NCBI RefSeq assembly: GCF_001723175.1
Contig: NC_064651.1
Span: 3,100,001-3,164,000 of the forward strand
From: Penicillium oxalicum
Lineage: Eukaryota > Ascomycota > Eurotiomycetes > Eurotiales > Aspergillaceae
DNA length: 64,000 nucleotides
Direction of reading: 5' to 3'
Numbering within the stretch: position 1 is the first letter of the stretch; each line of letters begins with the position of its first letter. The notes below the pieces were generated by a model, which was not told the DNA's origin, made no database searches, and saw nothing but the letters and a program-made list of their open reading frames with translations. The translations under genes and the position numbers were made by a program. Below, piece after piece: positions 25,404 through 36,699 of the stretch.

Positions 25404-27414
25404 TGTAACGCTTTCCACCTCCTAAGATCCTCTTCCCAGCTTCTAAAAGGGTTTCTTAGGTACTCCCATCTCGCCTTTACAAGTCCAAATCGACAAACAC
25501 TAGAGCTGCATACCTACCTACCTAATCGATATGGAAACATGATATGTACGCACGCCCTTCGCACCACTCTCCACTCTCTCCACCCTTGTCCCTTGACGCC
25601 CTTTGCCCCCCTCAAAAATTGGTATTTTCCAATTTCTACCCCGTTTTTCCCGGTCTTTCTTTTTCTTTTTCTTTTCTTTTTAGGCACTTGACTCTGGGGC
25701 CCACGCTACAAGTGCTTGGTCCTCGCCTCAAAATATGATTGGGTCCTGATCGGCTCGGATGCGCACGCATTTGCGGATCTCAGTAACAGTATGTTCGGGG
25801 TTCGCTCTCGCCGGTGCCGAAGGGCTCATCCCATTTGTCCATGAAAAGACATTAGGCGATGCTCTGTCCGGAGTCTGGACAATGAGAAAATTGGATATTC
25901 TGTGGAAACCCCGTCCACGCAAGGGGAGACTTTGAAAAGACTGCAACGTCAAATGGGAAACAATGGGACTCGAGCCGCCAAGGGAGAGAGAAATTTTTTT
26001 TTTCCTTCATCGGCTTCGTCAAGAATCCCCCCCTCCCCTAAAGACCATCCTACCTATATCCAGCACGTGTCCGCCCGGGGTTTGAAGCTAGTACCGCTGC
26101 AGCTGCAATTTCCCCCCCCTAAGGTGGCCTAAATTCTCTTCCAAGTTCTTTGGCGCATCGCGGTGTGGAGTGCGGACAGTGTAAAAAGAGGGTTTGTCGT
26201 GAATGATAGGCTGGGATGTTGCTCCGCTGGAATATGGTGAGAATGGCCACCGGGGCCTATTATTTTTTTTTTCATTATTTTTTTTCATCTTACATGTTGT
26301 ACTCAATTATTGTATAATGATTTATCATTTCTAGGTTTTCTGGTTTCACGATTTATTATTATCGACGACATGGTCCGGGAGCCTGGAGAGGGGTTGTGCG
26401 TGCTGCATACTCTTGTTGGAGGTAAGCTGGAGATCGTTGAACACTCAAGCTTGAGCTGGTGCTGTGCATCAAGTCAGACTAAACCCAGTTCGAAGCTGAT
26501 TCGGTGACTTGATGAAGTCTAATCCTGTTCAGACTCGAAGAAATCCCACCAATCTGACAGTGGTGTTGAACTCTGTAAGAAGTGTCACCCGCAAACCCGC
26601 TCGGTGTAAGACGGGCATGCGGCTTAAAAAGAAATTTCCTCAGCTTGATTGTCGCCCACTTCCGGTTCCGGGGGATGAGGACGGGAGATCATGTGGCCTT
26701 AAGGTTATATCAGTGGACGCGTCAAATCTATAGGGCCCAACGATGGGACTGGTCAATCGGCGCTTTCAAGCCGACCAGCTCGGGATAGTGGATGACCATG
26801 AATGACTCATGAGATAGGTTCTAACTGACGAATGGAGGTAAGAGGTGATTGCGAGAGAATCTTGGGCCAAGGTAACTTTGGCAAATTCTTGTCAGATGAC
26901 GAGGCTGGTCGTCTGGTCAGATTATACATGTAGGGGCCAGGTATGCCACTTTCAGTCAACTTATCAGTATGCTTACCAGGACTGGAAGTAGCACCCAACA
27001 CCTTTTGTATGTACAGATACAGCAGACGTGGAGATGGGCTTAAATTGGATGACTGGAATGGATTGAATGTATGGACCTAATAGGTACATGTAGTGTGTAT
27101 ATAGGTACACACAAACCGCTTGCACTACAAGAGATCGCCTCTCGCCTCACTGCAGGAAGAGCCCCGACGTTGTGAAGATCAAGTAGAGAGTGACACCACT
27201 TCCACCCCTTAGCCTCCATCGACTCGTACTTTTTTTTTTCTAAAAAAAGAAAACAATAGAGTAAAATAAAAGGTATGTGTACAAGGTGAACCCAAGCAAT
27301 CTGTCCAGAAACCAATGCATGATTTTGACTCAAGATCAAATTATAGTATACAATGTAAGCCCAGGATATAATATACATTCATCTCCACAAGACCAGACCC
27401 TCGGCCAAGCAGTC

Positions 27415-29179
27415 TCAGCAATCAGCCCTTCCATAGTAGCGCGGAAACGCAACAACATCCCGGACGCTGGAGACCCCGGACAGGTAGCCAATGAATCGGT
27501 CAAATCCAAGTCCAAAGCCTCCATGGGGAGCAGTGCCCCAACGTCGAAGGTCAGCATACCATTCCAGATGTCCAAGATCCTCGTCTGTGGTGAGATAAGG
27601 GTAGCACGGTTCATTGGTGGCGGCGGTCTCCGCGTCCGCCTTTGCACGAGGCTTGATCAGCCCGTACTCTCGCATCTTCTGGATGATGTTGGGCAAGCGA
27701 TGCTCGCGGAGGGAGCCACCGGCCACCTCGCTCACTTCGGGAAGAAGCAAGTCAAAACAGGCGACCGTGTCACCGGGCGTTTCCGTCTCATTTCCTGCCG
27801 AGGGAGCCATGTAGAAAGGTTTGATGACCGTGGGGTAGTTGGTGACAAACACAGGCTTGCCTTGATGCAAGACTTCGACAATATACTTTTCATGCTCCGT
27901 CTGCAGGCCACCTTCCCACGACGGCGGATGCTCGAATATAGCGCCGTCCTCAGTCACAGCTCTTTGCAGCATTTCAATCGCCTGCGTATAGGTGATTCGA
28001 TGCCACCGTGGGCCTCCCATCAACATCTCCCATCGCGCGTGTAGATCCAGCCCGGACTCCGCCGAGCTGGTATCATGGCCGGACTCCCCGCTTCGCTTCG
28101 CCGTCAAGATTTCCTGGCCAACGGGCGAGGCGTACAATCGGCGGGTGAGATCGCGCAAAAGATCTTCCGCGAGGTTGGTGAGCGAATCGAGATCGCTCAA
28201 AAAGTTTGATTCGACCTCGAGCATGTAGAACTCGCTGAGGTGGCGGGGGGTATCGCTTTTCTCGGCTCGGAAAACCGGCGACAGCGTCCAGACATTTCCC
28301 AACTCCGCCGCATACGCTTCGAGATGTAATTGAGAGGACACCGTGAGGTACTTTGGCGATCGGAAAAAGTGATCGGTCTCACTCCCGTCTGACGTGACAC
28401 CGCCGCGCGGAAGCAACGTAAACGTTTCCCCAGCTCCTTCGCAATCGGAGGATGTAATGATCGGAGGTTGCACTTGGGTGAAAGGGCCCTCGGGGCGGGA
28501 GTGAAAGACACAGCCTAACTGGAACAGACATTCTGACCGAAACCGCGCGAGAAGAGACTGGAAGGGTGTGCGGATGCGAAGGTGAGGGATCTGGCGCAGA
28601 AAGTCGGGACTGTGGTATTTCTTCTGTATAGGGTATGTCTGGTGGCATTGCACACACACGATCAGAGCCAGTCACGCATATCGAGGGAGTCAAGACAGTC
28701 ACCCACCTCTGGATTCGCGCTCCCCACTACGGTCACGTTGGTAGCTTGGAGCTCGTGTGTTTGTTCCTTGCCGGGCGGACAGGCCTTCCAAATGCCTGAT
28801 ATCTCGATAGCCGTTCCTGTAGATAATCTGGGTGAAGATGCGATCGGGTCAGACTCTTACAATAACATGGTGAGAGAAAGCGTGGATCGGAGACTCAAGG
28901 GTGCACGTACTCCGCGGCCTGCGCCGGCTTCAAAATCGCTTGCAATGGCTCGATTGTCGAGCCATCTGAGATTTCCGCAAAAGCAAACCGCTTTTGCTTG
29001 CGGACTGATCGAACAAAGCCACTGACCTTGACCTCTTGGTCTTCTAGGCCACACGGCCCGTCCGCCTTGCTTGCCTCAAGGATCTGCGCGCATCGCCTCG
29101 TGACTGGTCCAGGCCGTGATGAGAAGCTAGCGTTGAGTCGCGCAGCAGACGTGACGAAGGACCGCCGCCATGTCTGCAT
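27415..29179 (-). CDS. slm5: asparaginyl-tRNA synthetase, mitochondrial
   Basis: Charges mitochondrial tRNA-Asn with asparagine. Three exons were derived: 29179-28911, 28827-28707 and 28638-27415, with 83- and 68-nt GT-AG introns, giving 537 residues. The N-terminus (MQTWRRSFVTSAARL) is an arginine-rich, acid-free presequence expected to direct mitochondrial import. It is followed by the OB-fold anticodon-binding domain (VKVSGFVRSVRKQKRFAFAEI). The class II catalytic core holds SPKYLTVSSQLHLEAY, the motif 2 region with VFRAEKSDTPRHLSEFYMLE, and motif 3 near the end (GLGFDRFIGYLSG, VRDVVAFPRYYGR). The splices join QAAELSTGTAIEISGIW and SANPETYPIQKKY smoothly, which supports them. The absence of the long N-terminal extension of the cytosolic enzyme also fits the organellar form. 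The cytosolic enzyme is presumably encoded elsewhere. Confidence 0.93.
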
Positions 29180-29729
29180 GGCTGTGCTGGAGTGCTTTGT
29201 GCGTGGTGATCGTCAAGATTGATGACGATTTGAAAGTCCAGTGGATTTCCAGCTGCGGGATGGAGCTATTTCTCCGAGGACGGGCAAGGCTTCCGCAGGT
29301 CCGTTGGAGACGCCGTTTCTCGTGACCAGACGCATACTGGAGTCTGTCACTTTGTAAAAATTTATATGGAATATACCTCCAGACAGCCACAGATTCATTA
29401 TCAGCTTGTCCAAGTCTGCACGACATCCAAAGTATCAAGACCTAAGGAATGATGTACCACTTCCGTTCCAGTCCGGTCATAGATTTTTGGCGGTGGTGAC
29501 TACATACGCCCGAGTATACCTGAGGAAGCACAGCAGGGAAGAAGGCCCCTCGAGCATTGCGACATGGTCAAATAAATCAAATTTTTTAAAACAAAAATTA
29601 CAAGAAATGGGAACGAAAGCCATTCGGCAAAAAAGGTCCATGACACGTAAGAGAAAGCCCCGAAGAAAAAACAAGACCTAGTATTCTTAACAGAGCCTAC
29701 TGTTCAAGGCAAACACTTGCTTGGCTGCC
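29180..29729. other. intergenic, asnRS upstream / RRM-UBA gene downstream
   Basis: About 550 bp between two minus-strand genes. It should contain the promoter of the synthetase and the 3' end of the RRM/UBA gene. A-rich runs occur at about 29,580-29,680. No gene is seen. Confidence 0.6.
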
Positions 29730-32503
29730 TTAATTTAGTGGACCGCGGCGATCGTACGCTTTCCTCTCCTCCTCGATCATATCAATAGCATCGGCCAAGT
29801 CCCCGTTTGATGCAGCAGCATAGATGGCAAGCCGAGAACGCCCACCTTGCTCAGCAGTCCCAAAGCCGAGATCAATAAGTGAGACTACGCATGCTTCAAC
29901 CTGATCCTGCTGCGGCTCTGCGCTCGCGTCAAGCGAACCAGTTGCCGCGGGCCGCGAGGTCTCTCCCGTCGGAGAGCTTCTAGAAATATCGTATGAAGAC
30001 GCATCTCTGGACAGCCGACGCTCCCTTCCGTCCAAACGAGCCCACGTGTCCAAACCGTTTGATTGTTTACTCTTTCCGGAGAGCTTGGCGGATGCACGCC
30101 GCCCCACTGGGGTCGGTTCATGAAAGTCGACGGCCGGTGCTGAGCATGATCCATGCACATCGTCCGCTTCGAATTCATTCGAGAGTGAGGGCGTATCCAG
30201 AGAATCGATGAGCTGGCACGGCTTGTCAGCCGCTGTCTTATGCTCACTCGACAGTTGCTGAGCGTCCACTTGGAAGACAGGGGGGTAATGGTCCAAGCTT
30301 GGCAGCCGGTCCTGTATCCCAATGAGTTCCGGCTGAGCCGGATTATCAGGAATGAAATCTATAAGGGCTGGCGTTGAGCTCTCGACTGATGCGTTGTATG
30401 AGATAGCCTTTTGACTATCACCATACAGTGATCCTTGGTCAGAGCCTTCGAGAGAACCCGATTTTTGATGACCCTCGTGAGGAGCAGGTGACGGCTGACT
30501 GGGCAATGCTTCCGGCTCACAGCCTACCCCGCGATCTTTGATAGAGAACTTTTCAAACAGAGTTCCTTGCTGGCGAGAAAGGTCCTCCGATAGGTCCGAG
30601 GGACTACCAATTGAATCGTCGCTGAACTCGAGATTGATCGCGTGGCCATCAATATGAACGCCTTGTAATGCGTTGATGGCCGCAATGGCGGCATGGATAG
30701 ATGGAAGGTAGATATAGCCAAAGCCCGCATGATGGCCAGTCTCGGAGTCTCGAGGAAGGCGCACTCTCACAATGAAACCCTTTGAAGCAAATACTTCCTG
30801 AATAATCGTTTCGGTGACCTTAAACCCAACGTTTCCGATAAACAGAATTTCCGTCCGAGAATCTTCCATAGAATCCTGAAGGGATGTAGAATGATCGGTT
30901 GACAAGGCTGTAGCTCTGCTTGCAGATTGATGAGCCAAGCCGTCTGACTGGCAAATTGGCGAGGACCCTGAATGATGTGGCTGCAACTCAGGATTGTGCT
31001 GGGGAGGATATAAAGGAGAATATGGGAGGTGTCCAGCAGGATGAGAGGCGTTCCATGGTGTCCATGACGCGGCGTTTGGAATTTGTGGATAAAAAGCATT
31101 AATGGGCCGTGGCAAGGGTGGCATCGCAGAGACTTGTGTGTGAGGAAGACGGGGTGGAACTGGGGACGGATGGTTGAAATTTGGAGAAGAGGAGATACCG
31201 TTACCCTGGTCCTGCAGGGCGACACTGCCCGAACCAGTGAAGCCAGACCACAGAGTAGCCTGCGGATCTGAGCTTTGAGGATCAGAAGGTTGAAGGTGGG
31301 ACGGGACAGGGAGGCTGCTTTCGGCACCTCGAACATCGTAGGCAGAAGTGCCACTTCCCGCGGTTCGAGAGGCGCCCCCTGACTGGGCCCCTTCTGCTGG
31401 ACCGGCAGCGAATGAAGGCGAGACCCTCTGCAGCCTCTCAAACCAGGTGTTCATGTCATTCGAGGCGAAGTGACTAAACTCATTCTCAAAGACTGCATAC
31501 AAGACCTTACTAGCCTCATTAAGCTCAGAAGCCATTGTTCTCAAGCCGTCCACTGCATTCTCAGCAACAGGGCGTCCGGCATGGAAAGCACCTTCTGCGA
31601 ATTGCCGTCCATGCTCCGGGAAATTTTGAAACGCAGTGCGCATGTGTGCTTCAATGGACGCAAGCAGATGCTGCAAAGAGGATTGTACATTCTCCGGGAC
31701 TGTTCTTTGAGCATTTCGAAGGTGGTCCCGCAATTCAGGAAATTTGCTTCTCAGCTCAGACTGCACCGAATTGGCCCCGTGCACAAGATGATAGAGAAAG
31801 GTCGTCGCCATGACTTCCAGTGGATGCTGTGGTCTCTGCGAACCGTCTTGCGAAGAGTGTTCTGTGGCAGTCGGTGCTTCTGAACGCGCATCTCTTGTCT
31901 CGCCATTCTCTGCTGGATTGAGAAGCTTTGCCAGTTCGGCCTCAAAGGCTGCCATGAAAGGCTGATCTTCGACCTGAGTTTCGGGGGAGAGGGGGCGACC
32001 TGGTGATTGAGGGATCTTTTCGGGTTGAGAATTGCTCTCCCCATCAGGCTGCGCTACCGAGGCATCTTTAGAGTCTCCTTGTGATTGGCTGACTTCGTCA
32101 TGTCTCTCAAATCTTTTCCAGATTTCAGTGATGGAGTTGGTTCGACGAATATCAAAAATATGCATTGGGGTAGGTTCTTGACCAGGGTACATGTCCTCGT
32201 CTGGTGGCTCATCCAGCCGTTGAGAAAGTTCGAATGAGGATCCTACCTGCGCAGAGGCGTCAGTCATGATGCCCAGTTTGTGCAATGCCCTCTTGAAGAG
32301 AATCTTACCGTGATCTGATCACCATCATCAGCATCAAAGTAGGTGAGCAGTGCTCGGGGATGGTCAGACGCGATTTCGTCATAGTCAGCGGCAGAGACTT
32401 GTACTACCCCATGCAGATTTGGTTCTTCTCCGTCGACATTATGCGGTTCAGGCTCCTGGGACAGTGGTGCTTGGAGGCCTCTGATTTGGAAAGGTCCTAA
32501 CAT
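29730..32503 (-). CDS. RRM and UBA-like domain protein with PB1-like N-terminal motif
   Basis: Two exons (32503-32309 and 32246-29730, 62-nt intron) give 903 residues; an upstream in-frame ATG at 32602 would add 33. The splice creates FDADDGDQITVGSSFELSQRL, which resembles the acidic OPCA segment of PB1 interaction domains; the lysine-bearing first half of a PB1 is not evident. A long Pro/Ser/Gln-rich, presumably disordered region follows. Next is an RNA recognition motif with RNP2-like ILFIGNVGF and RNP1-like HAGFGYIYL, about residues 475-555. The last 60 residues (CVVSLIDLGFG, LAIYAAASNGDLADAIDMIEEE) look like a UBA domain. So this is probably an RNA-binding protein able to contact ubiquitin or ubiquitin-like partners. 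Conserved relatives annotated only as RNP/RRM proteins are my recollection; the biological role is unknown. Confidence 0.85.
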
Positions 32504-33346
32504 TGTGCTCTTCGGGGCTGTTCCTTGCCCGTCAAGTCTAGGGTAGGGACTGAGCAAGTGGGGACCTGGAACAAGAGCTACTGTGGCGTGCAATCGGATC
32601 AAAGAGTAGGTTTAGGATGTGTCCAACGAAATTTAACGCCTATCGGACTCGAGAAGTCACATCTGTTACAGAAAGAGAGGCGGAGATATTCTCAAGATCA
32701 AAGAATCTTTAGGAAATGGGAGCTCTGAATGTGATGAATTCAAAGATGTGAATTGATGACGGGGTGTAAGGATGTTCCAGGCAACAGTCGCAGAGAGGCG
32801 ATAATAAGCTCTCCCCGCCCAAATGGGTCACCTGATTGATGGCTGAGCATGAACGAGCAGGTGATCTGACCTACCAAAGACCAACCCTGACAGGGCGGCC
32901 GCGTCCACCCCGGCCGCTTAGGTTGGCTGCGCCTGATGAGTCAGGATGTCCTCGCGGTCGAGACGGGAGCAACCTGAATCCACCATTCCGTGCCGTGACT
33001 TAGACTAAGCTGCGTCGCCTTACGAACCAGCGCGCGGGAAACACGCGCCGGTCTTTACTCAATCCGTCATTTAAGCCTTGCCAAAAGAAGCTTCCGGTTT
33101 CTTTTTTCTCGAGACCAATTTCGCATCAGCGCCGATGACTCTCTTCTCTGCACCATCGTGACTTTGAAGTTCTCGTGCGGACCAGAACCTTTCTGGGCCC
33201 ATTCATCCGTACCAAGCGACGCGTCGATTTTTAGCTCGCGGCAATGTCCACGGATAGTCCTCCGCATCTCACGCGTATACTACCGTCCTTTGAAACTTGA
33301 AGTGCAGACAACGTTCGGTCACGAGTTGTTCGGACGAAATATCTCA
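32504..33346. other. divergent promoter region between RRM/UBA and MYST genes
   Basis: 843 bp between divergently transcribed genes. It contains one exact TGAGTCA at 32937 and a GC-rich block at about 32,890-33,060. The reading frame of the MYST gene is open back to 33158 but has no ATG before 33347, so that extension is taken as leader. Confidence 0.6.
32937..32943. promoter_or_regulatory. TGAGTCA, possible bZIP (AP-1/CpcA-type) site
   Basis: An exact TGAGTCA palindromic core in the divergent intergenic region. A 7-mer occurs by chance often enough that this is only a candidate. Confidence 0.3.
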
Positions 33347-34414
33347 ATGTCTCAGGAGAAGCCATCGACAAGCCTCCAAAGTACGAGCGACCACAACGTC
33401 CAAAACATTATCCTGGGAGATCTGCTTTTCAAGCCATGGTACCAGTCAATATACCCGGAGGATCTAGTCCCCAAGGACGCCGAACATCTCTATGTGTGTC
33501 GGTGGTGCTTCCGATACTCCTGCGATAAACTCGCATTTGCCAAGCACACACGACTTTGTGCAAATCGCACCACTCCCCCGGGCATCAAGGTGTACGAGCA
33601 TGGCGGGTATGCCGTTTGGGAGGTAGACGGGGAGGACCACAAGCTCTTCGGACAAAACCTCTCTCTTTTCGCCAAGCTCTTCCTTGATCATAAGACGGTC
33701 TTTTTCGACGTCGCCACATTTCTCTATTACATCCTCACTTTCGCCGACCCTGCCAGCCCGGAAGAGTATTCCGTGCTGGGGTTTTTCTCCAAAGAGAAAC
33801 TCTCGTGGGACTCGAACAATCTTGCCTGCATCTGCATCTTTCCACCATATCAGCATCGGCAACTGGGAAAGCTTTTGATGGGAGTGAGTTATAAACTGAG
33901 CGGATGGGAACACCCGGGCGGATACATTGGGGGGCCAGAAAAACCTCTGAGTGATTTAGGCCAGAGGAGTTATAATCGTTTTTGGGCTGAGCGCATTGCA
34001 CGATTTCTTTTGCACGGGAGGCAATGTAGCAACAAGCCCGACGGAGACACCCAGAAATTGCCAAAGCCATCACCAACGAAGGTGTCGAGAAAGAGACCGC
34101 CACGAGAATATCTCACAGTCGAAGAGATTGGTCAGGCTACTGGAATGCTCACTGAAGATGTGATCACGGCGGTGAAAAGCATGGGAGTAGTGCGACCTGA
34201 TACTACCCCAAAGAAAAGGAAACTTGCCCGGCTGATGGGCGACGAGGACCCCAAGGAAGCCCCCAAGGTTGTGATCCACAAAGCGGATATATGGGAATGG
34301 GCCAAGGCGAATTGTCTTTCTTTTGAGGATCCCGTGAAAGACGAAGGTTTCACAGCTGGCTTCCCATCCTTTTCAGTCTCTGAAGACGATGATAGCACGT
34401 CTCAAGAGGAGTGA
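33347..34414 (+). CDS. MYST-family histone acetyltransferase, Sas2-like
   Basis: Transfers acetyl groups from acetyl-CoA to histone lysines; the Sas2 branch acts on H4 K16 in yeast, but substrate here is inferred. Single exon, 355 residues, starting at the first in-frame ATG. Visible parts: an N-terminal MYST segment (NVQNIILGDLLFKPWY), a C2HC zinc finger (Cys51, Cys54, His67, Cys71 in YVCRWCFRYS...HTRLC), the conserved lysine in LFLDHKTVFFDV that is autoacetylated in the family (about Lys116), the active-site segment LACICIFPPYQHRQLGKLL with Cys161 and the acetyl-CoA-binding QxxxxLGK loop, and the catalytic glutamate in GGPEKPLSDLG (about Glu198). A C-terminal helix-turn region (YLTVEEIGQATGM) follows, with an acidic tail. 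No chromodomain is present, unlike Esa1, and the length is close to yeast Sas2. Confidence 0.88.
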   Translation: MSQEKPSTSLQSTSDHNVQNIILGDLLFKPWYQSIYPEDLVPKDAEHLYVCRWCFRYSCDKLAFAKHTRLCANRTTPPGIKVYEHGGYAVWEVDGEDHKLFGQNLSLFAKLFLDHKTVFFDVATFLYYILTFADPASPEEYSVLGFFSKEKLSWDSNNLACICIFPPYQHRQLGKLLMGVSYKLSGWEHPGGYIGGPEKPLSDLGQRSYNRFWAERIARFLLHGRQCSNKPDGDTQKLPKPSPTKVSRKRPPREYLTVEEIGQATGMLTEDVITAVKSMGVVRPDTTPKKRKLARLMGDEDPKEAPKVVIHKADIWEWAKANCLSFEDPVKDEGFTAGFPSFSVSEDDDSTSQEE

Positions 34415-34728
34415 CGACTTCGGCCACTTTGGACTGTAATCACGAGACCAGCAGGCATGCCTCTCACGTGAAAAACCTTCGTTGGCAAAAACTTATTACG
34501 CATCATGTTGCTTTGACTTTGCACGCTTTACGACGATAGTGTAGGATTCCAAACCTACTTGGCTGTATTGGAAATCATCATTTTATTTTTCCACACATTG
34601 ATATTTTAATTACAAGTATTGTGCGAATTTCTTTTATGGGAGGCCAAGGTCTTAGAAGAGAACTGTAGCACCCAGTATCAGAATCGTCTCTTGGTCCAAA
34701 TGGCGATTGGGCATGAATCAGAGATACT
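34415..34728. other. convergent 3' region of MYST gene and cct6
   Basis: 314 bp between two convergent stop codons. AT-rich stretches (about 34,555-34,620) are consistent with 3' UTRs. No gene. Confidence 0.7.
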
Positions 34729-36699
34729 TTACTCCTCCATGCCGCCGGGGCCACCGGACTTGCTCATTTGACGAGCCTTCAGGAGCTCATCACAAAGCAA
34801 AAGGTTGGATGCAATGCCAGTGCTGGAAGCAACACAGTTCCGAAGCACACGGTAGGAGTCGAAGACGCCCGCTTGAACAGGGTCCATAGGGAGACCAGTG
34901 TTCAGATCCAAGCCGACGACGGCTCCATCTTTGCTTTCATCCTGCATGGCAGCCAGGGAATCCTGGACATCGTGTCCTGAGTTTGCAGCGAGAGTCTTGG
35001 GAATGACCAACAGCGCATCGGCAAACGCATCAACACCCCACTTGGCCTTACCCTTCACGGTCTTGTTGAACTTGTCTGACTTCAGGTGTTGGGCACAGGC
35101 AACTTGGAATGCACCGGCTCCAGGGATGACGCAGCCATCGACAATCGTGTTATAAACGGAGCGCAGGCCATCTCGCACTGCATCCTTCACTTGAGCGATG
35201 GTGTGCGGGTTGGGTCCCTTGATCATGATAGTCACGGACTTGGGGTCCTTGACTTCCTCCACAAAGGTGTACTTCTCCTCGCCGAGCTGGTGCTCGTAAA
35301 CCAAGCCGGCCCAGCCAAGTACGTCGGGTGTCATCTCATCAACACTGTTCTGAGCGACACCGCCGCAAACCAGCTGCAAGCGCTCCATATTTCTCCGCTT
35401 GGCTCTCCGCAGAGCCATGATGCCATTCTTGACGAGGATATCCAAGCTCAGGGGGTCAATGCCCTTCTGATTAATCACCACAAAGCCCTTCTTAGGGTCG
35501 TTGCCGCAGACTTGCTTCTTCAATTCCACAATCTTTTGCAGTTTCGCGTCGACGAACTTGCGCTCACTCTCCACCAACTTGTCACGCTGTTCAGCACTGG
35601 AATAGTAGAAGCCTGAGTTGATTTCAGACTTCTCGTACTCGAGGCTCACATTCAAAGTCAGAATGAAAGCGTTCTCAACGCGCTTGGGCATATCGGGATG
35701 ACGGGCACCGTGATCCAACGCCAGCCCACGAATGAGCTGAGTATCCGATGATGTGCGGTGTTGCATGGTCATGATCTCAATCATGTGCAAGTCGGGCTTC
35801 TCTGGGGCACGGTGGATGGCCAGAACAGCATCAACAATATCGGGAGTGAGCTTTTCGGCGAGTGAGCTGTTCAGCTTGGTGGAGAGAGAGGTGCGAGCTA
35901 CGGAAAGCAGGAGTTCTCTGTCGATGGTTTTTTCGAGCTTGAATTGGTCCAGGAACTGCACAAAGGTCAGAGACGGGCCCGTAGACATCCTTTCAGGGAT
36001 TTCGTTTACCTTCAGCGCCTCATTCTTCGCGATCTCGTAACCGTCCGTAATCACACGGGGGTGAAGGCCTTCTGAAATATGACGGTCGGCCTGTTTCAAA
36101 AGCTCTCCAACGGACAGAACGACTGACGTCGTACCATCACCAGTGATATCATCTTGAGCGGTTGCCGCTCGGGCGATCATGACCTTCCAATTATTATCAG
36201 TGACAGGGGCGTGTAATATCGAGAAAATATGCTCTTACGGCCGTCGGGTTTTGAATTTGCTGGGAAAATGTTAGCAACCTGATTGCACAATTTTCGAGAT
36301 CCTCAACTCACCATCTCGCGCAGCAAAACGTTTCCATCCTTGGTCAATTTGATCTGTTATCGCAGATGGTCGTTAATCATTTCGCTCTTTGCTGGTCATT
36401 TGTAAAGGGGCCTTTTGATGCGTACTCCACCGGAACCGTCCACGAGCCTGACAAAACATTAGCCATTTTGATAGCATTGCAGCCGACTTGAAATGACTCA
36501 CATCTTCAGGGTTCCCGAAGGACCCAAATTCGACTTCAGAACATCCTGGAGACCCTCTCCGGCGCTGATGTTGACCTTCAGGGCCTCTCCGCGTCGCTAA
36601 AAGGAAATATTAGTGCGGGCCACGGAGGGGTTGTTCGGAGCACACAGCGATTCATACCCGGGACTCCGCCTTGGGATTGAGCAGCTGTGTCGCGGACAT
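34729..36699 (-). CDS. cct6: T-complex protein 1 subunit zeta (CCT6), cytosolic chaperonin
   Basis: One of eight subunits of the TRiC/CCT ring that folds actin, tubulin and other cytosolic proteins with ATP. Seven exons were derived: 36699-36658, 36596-36502, 36447-36426, 36353-36312, 36259-36239, 36183-36010 and 35955-34729, giving 540 residues (yeast Cct6 is 546). The N-terminus is [14 protein letters not shown]; the nucleotide-binding elements are [37 protein letters not shown] and [12 protein letters not shown], and the subunit-specific tail is [10 protein letters not shown]. The sixth intron (36009-35956) is 54 nt and stop-free, so an ORF reads through it; comparison with the family (EALK joined to FLDQFKL) shows it is an intron. 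The intron-dense 5' end contains very short exons (21 and 22 nt). Divergent from nop56, sharing a 348-bp promoter. Confidence 0.95.

Larger units (their letters stand above)
15532..27414. other. gene-poor region, no supported gene
   Basis: About 12 kb with no recognisable protein-coding gene on either strand; ORFs are short, overlap in several frames and match no family I know. Visible items are a degenerate GAGCCTTGAGC-like repeat at about 16,490-16,550, a poly-T/poly-A hairpin at about 18,320-18,352, two G/C tracts (19,046 and 25,382), a 9-mer tandem repeat (21,457), a perfect 15-bp inverted repeat (22,148), a GA microsatellite (23,434), many GTACTGTA-type palindromic strings (for example about 24,190-24,210) and a TATA-containing block at about 24,528. 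Confidence 0.55.

Noticed and set aside
33158..33346. N-terminal extension of the MYST acetyltransferase frame
   Set aside because: The open frame has no ATG before 33347 and the extension carries no family sequence.
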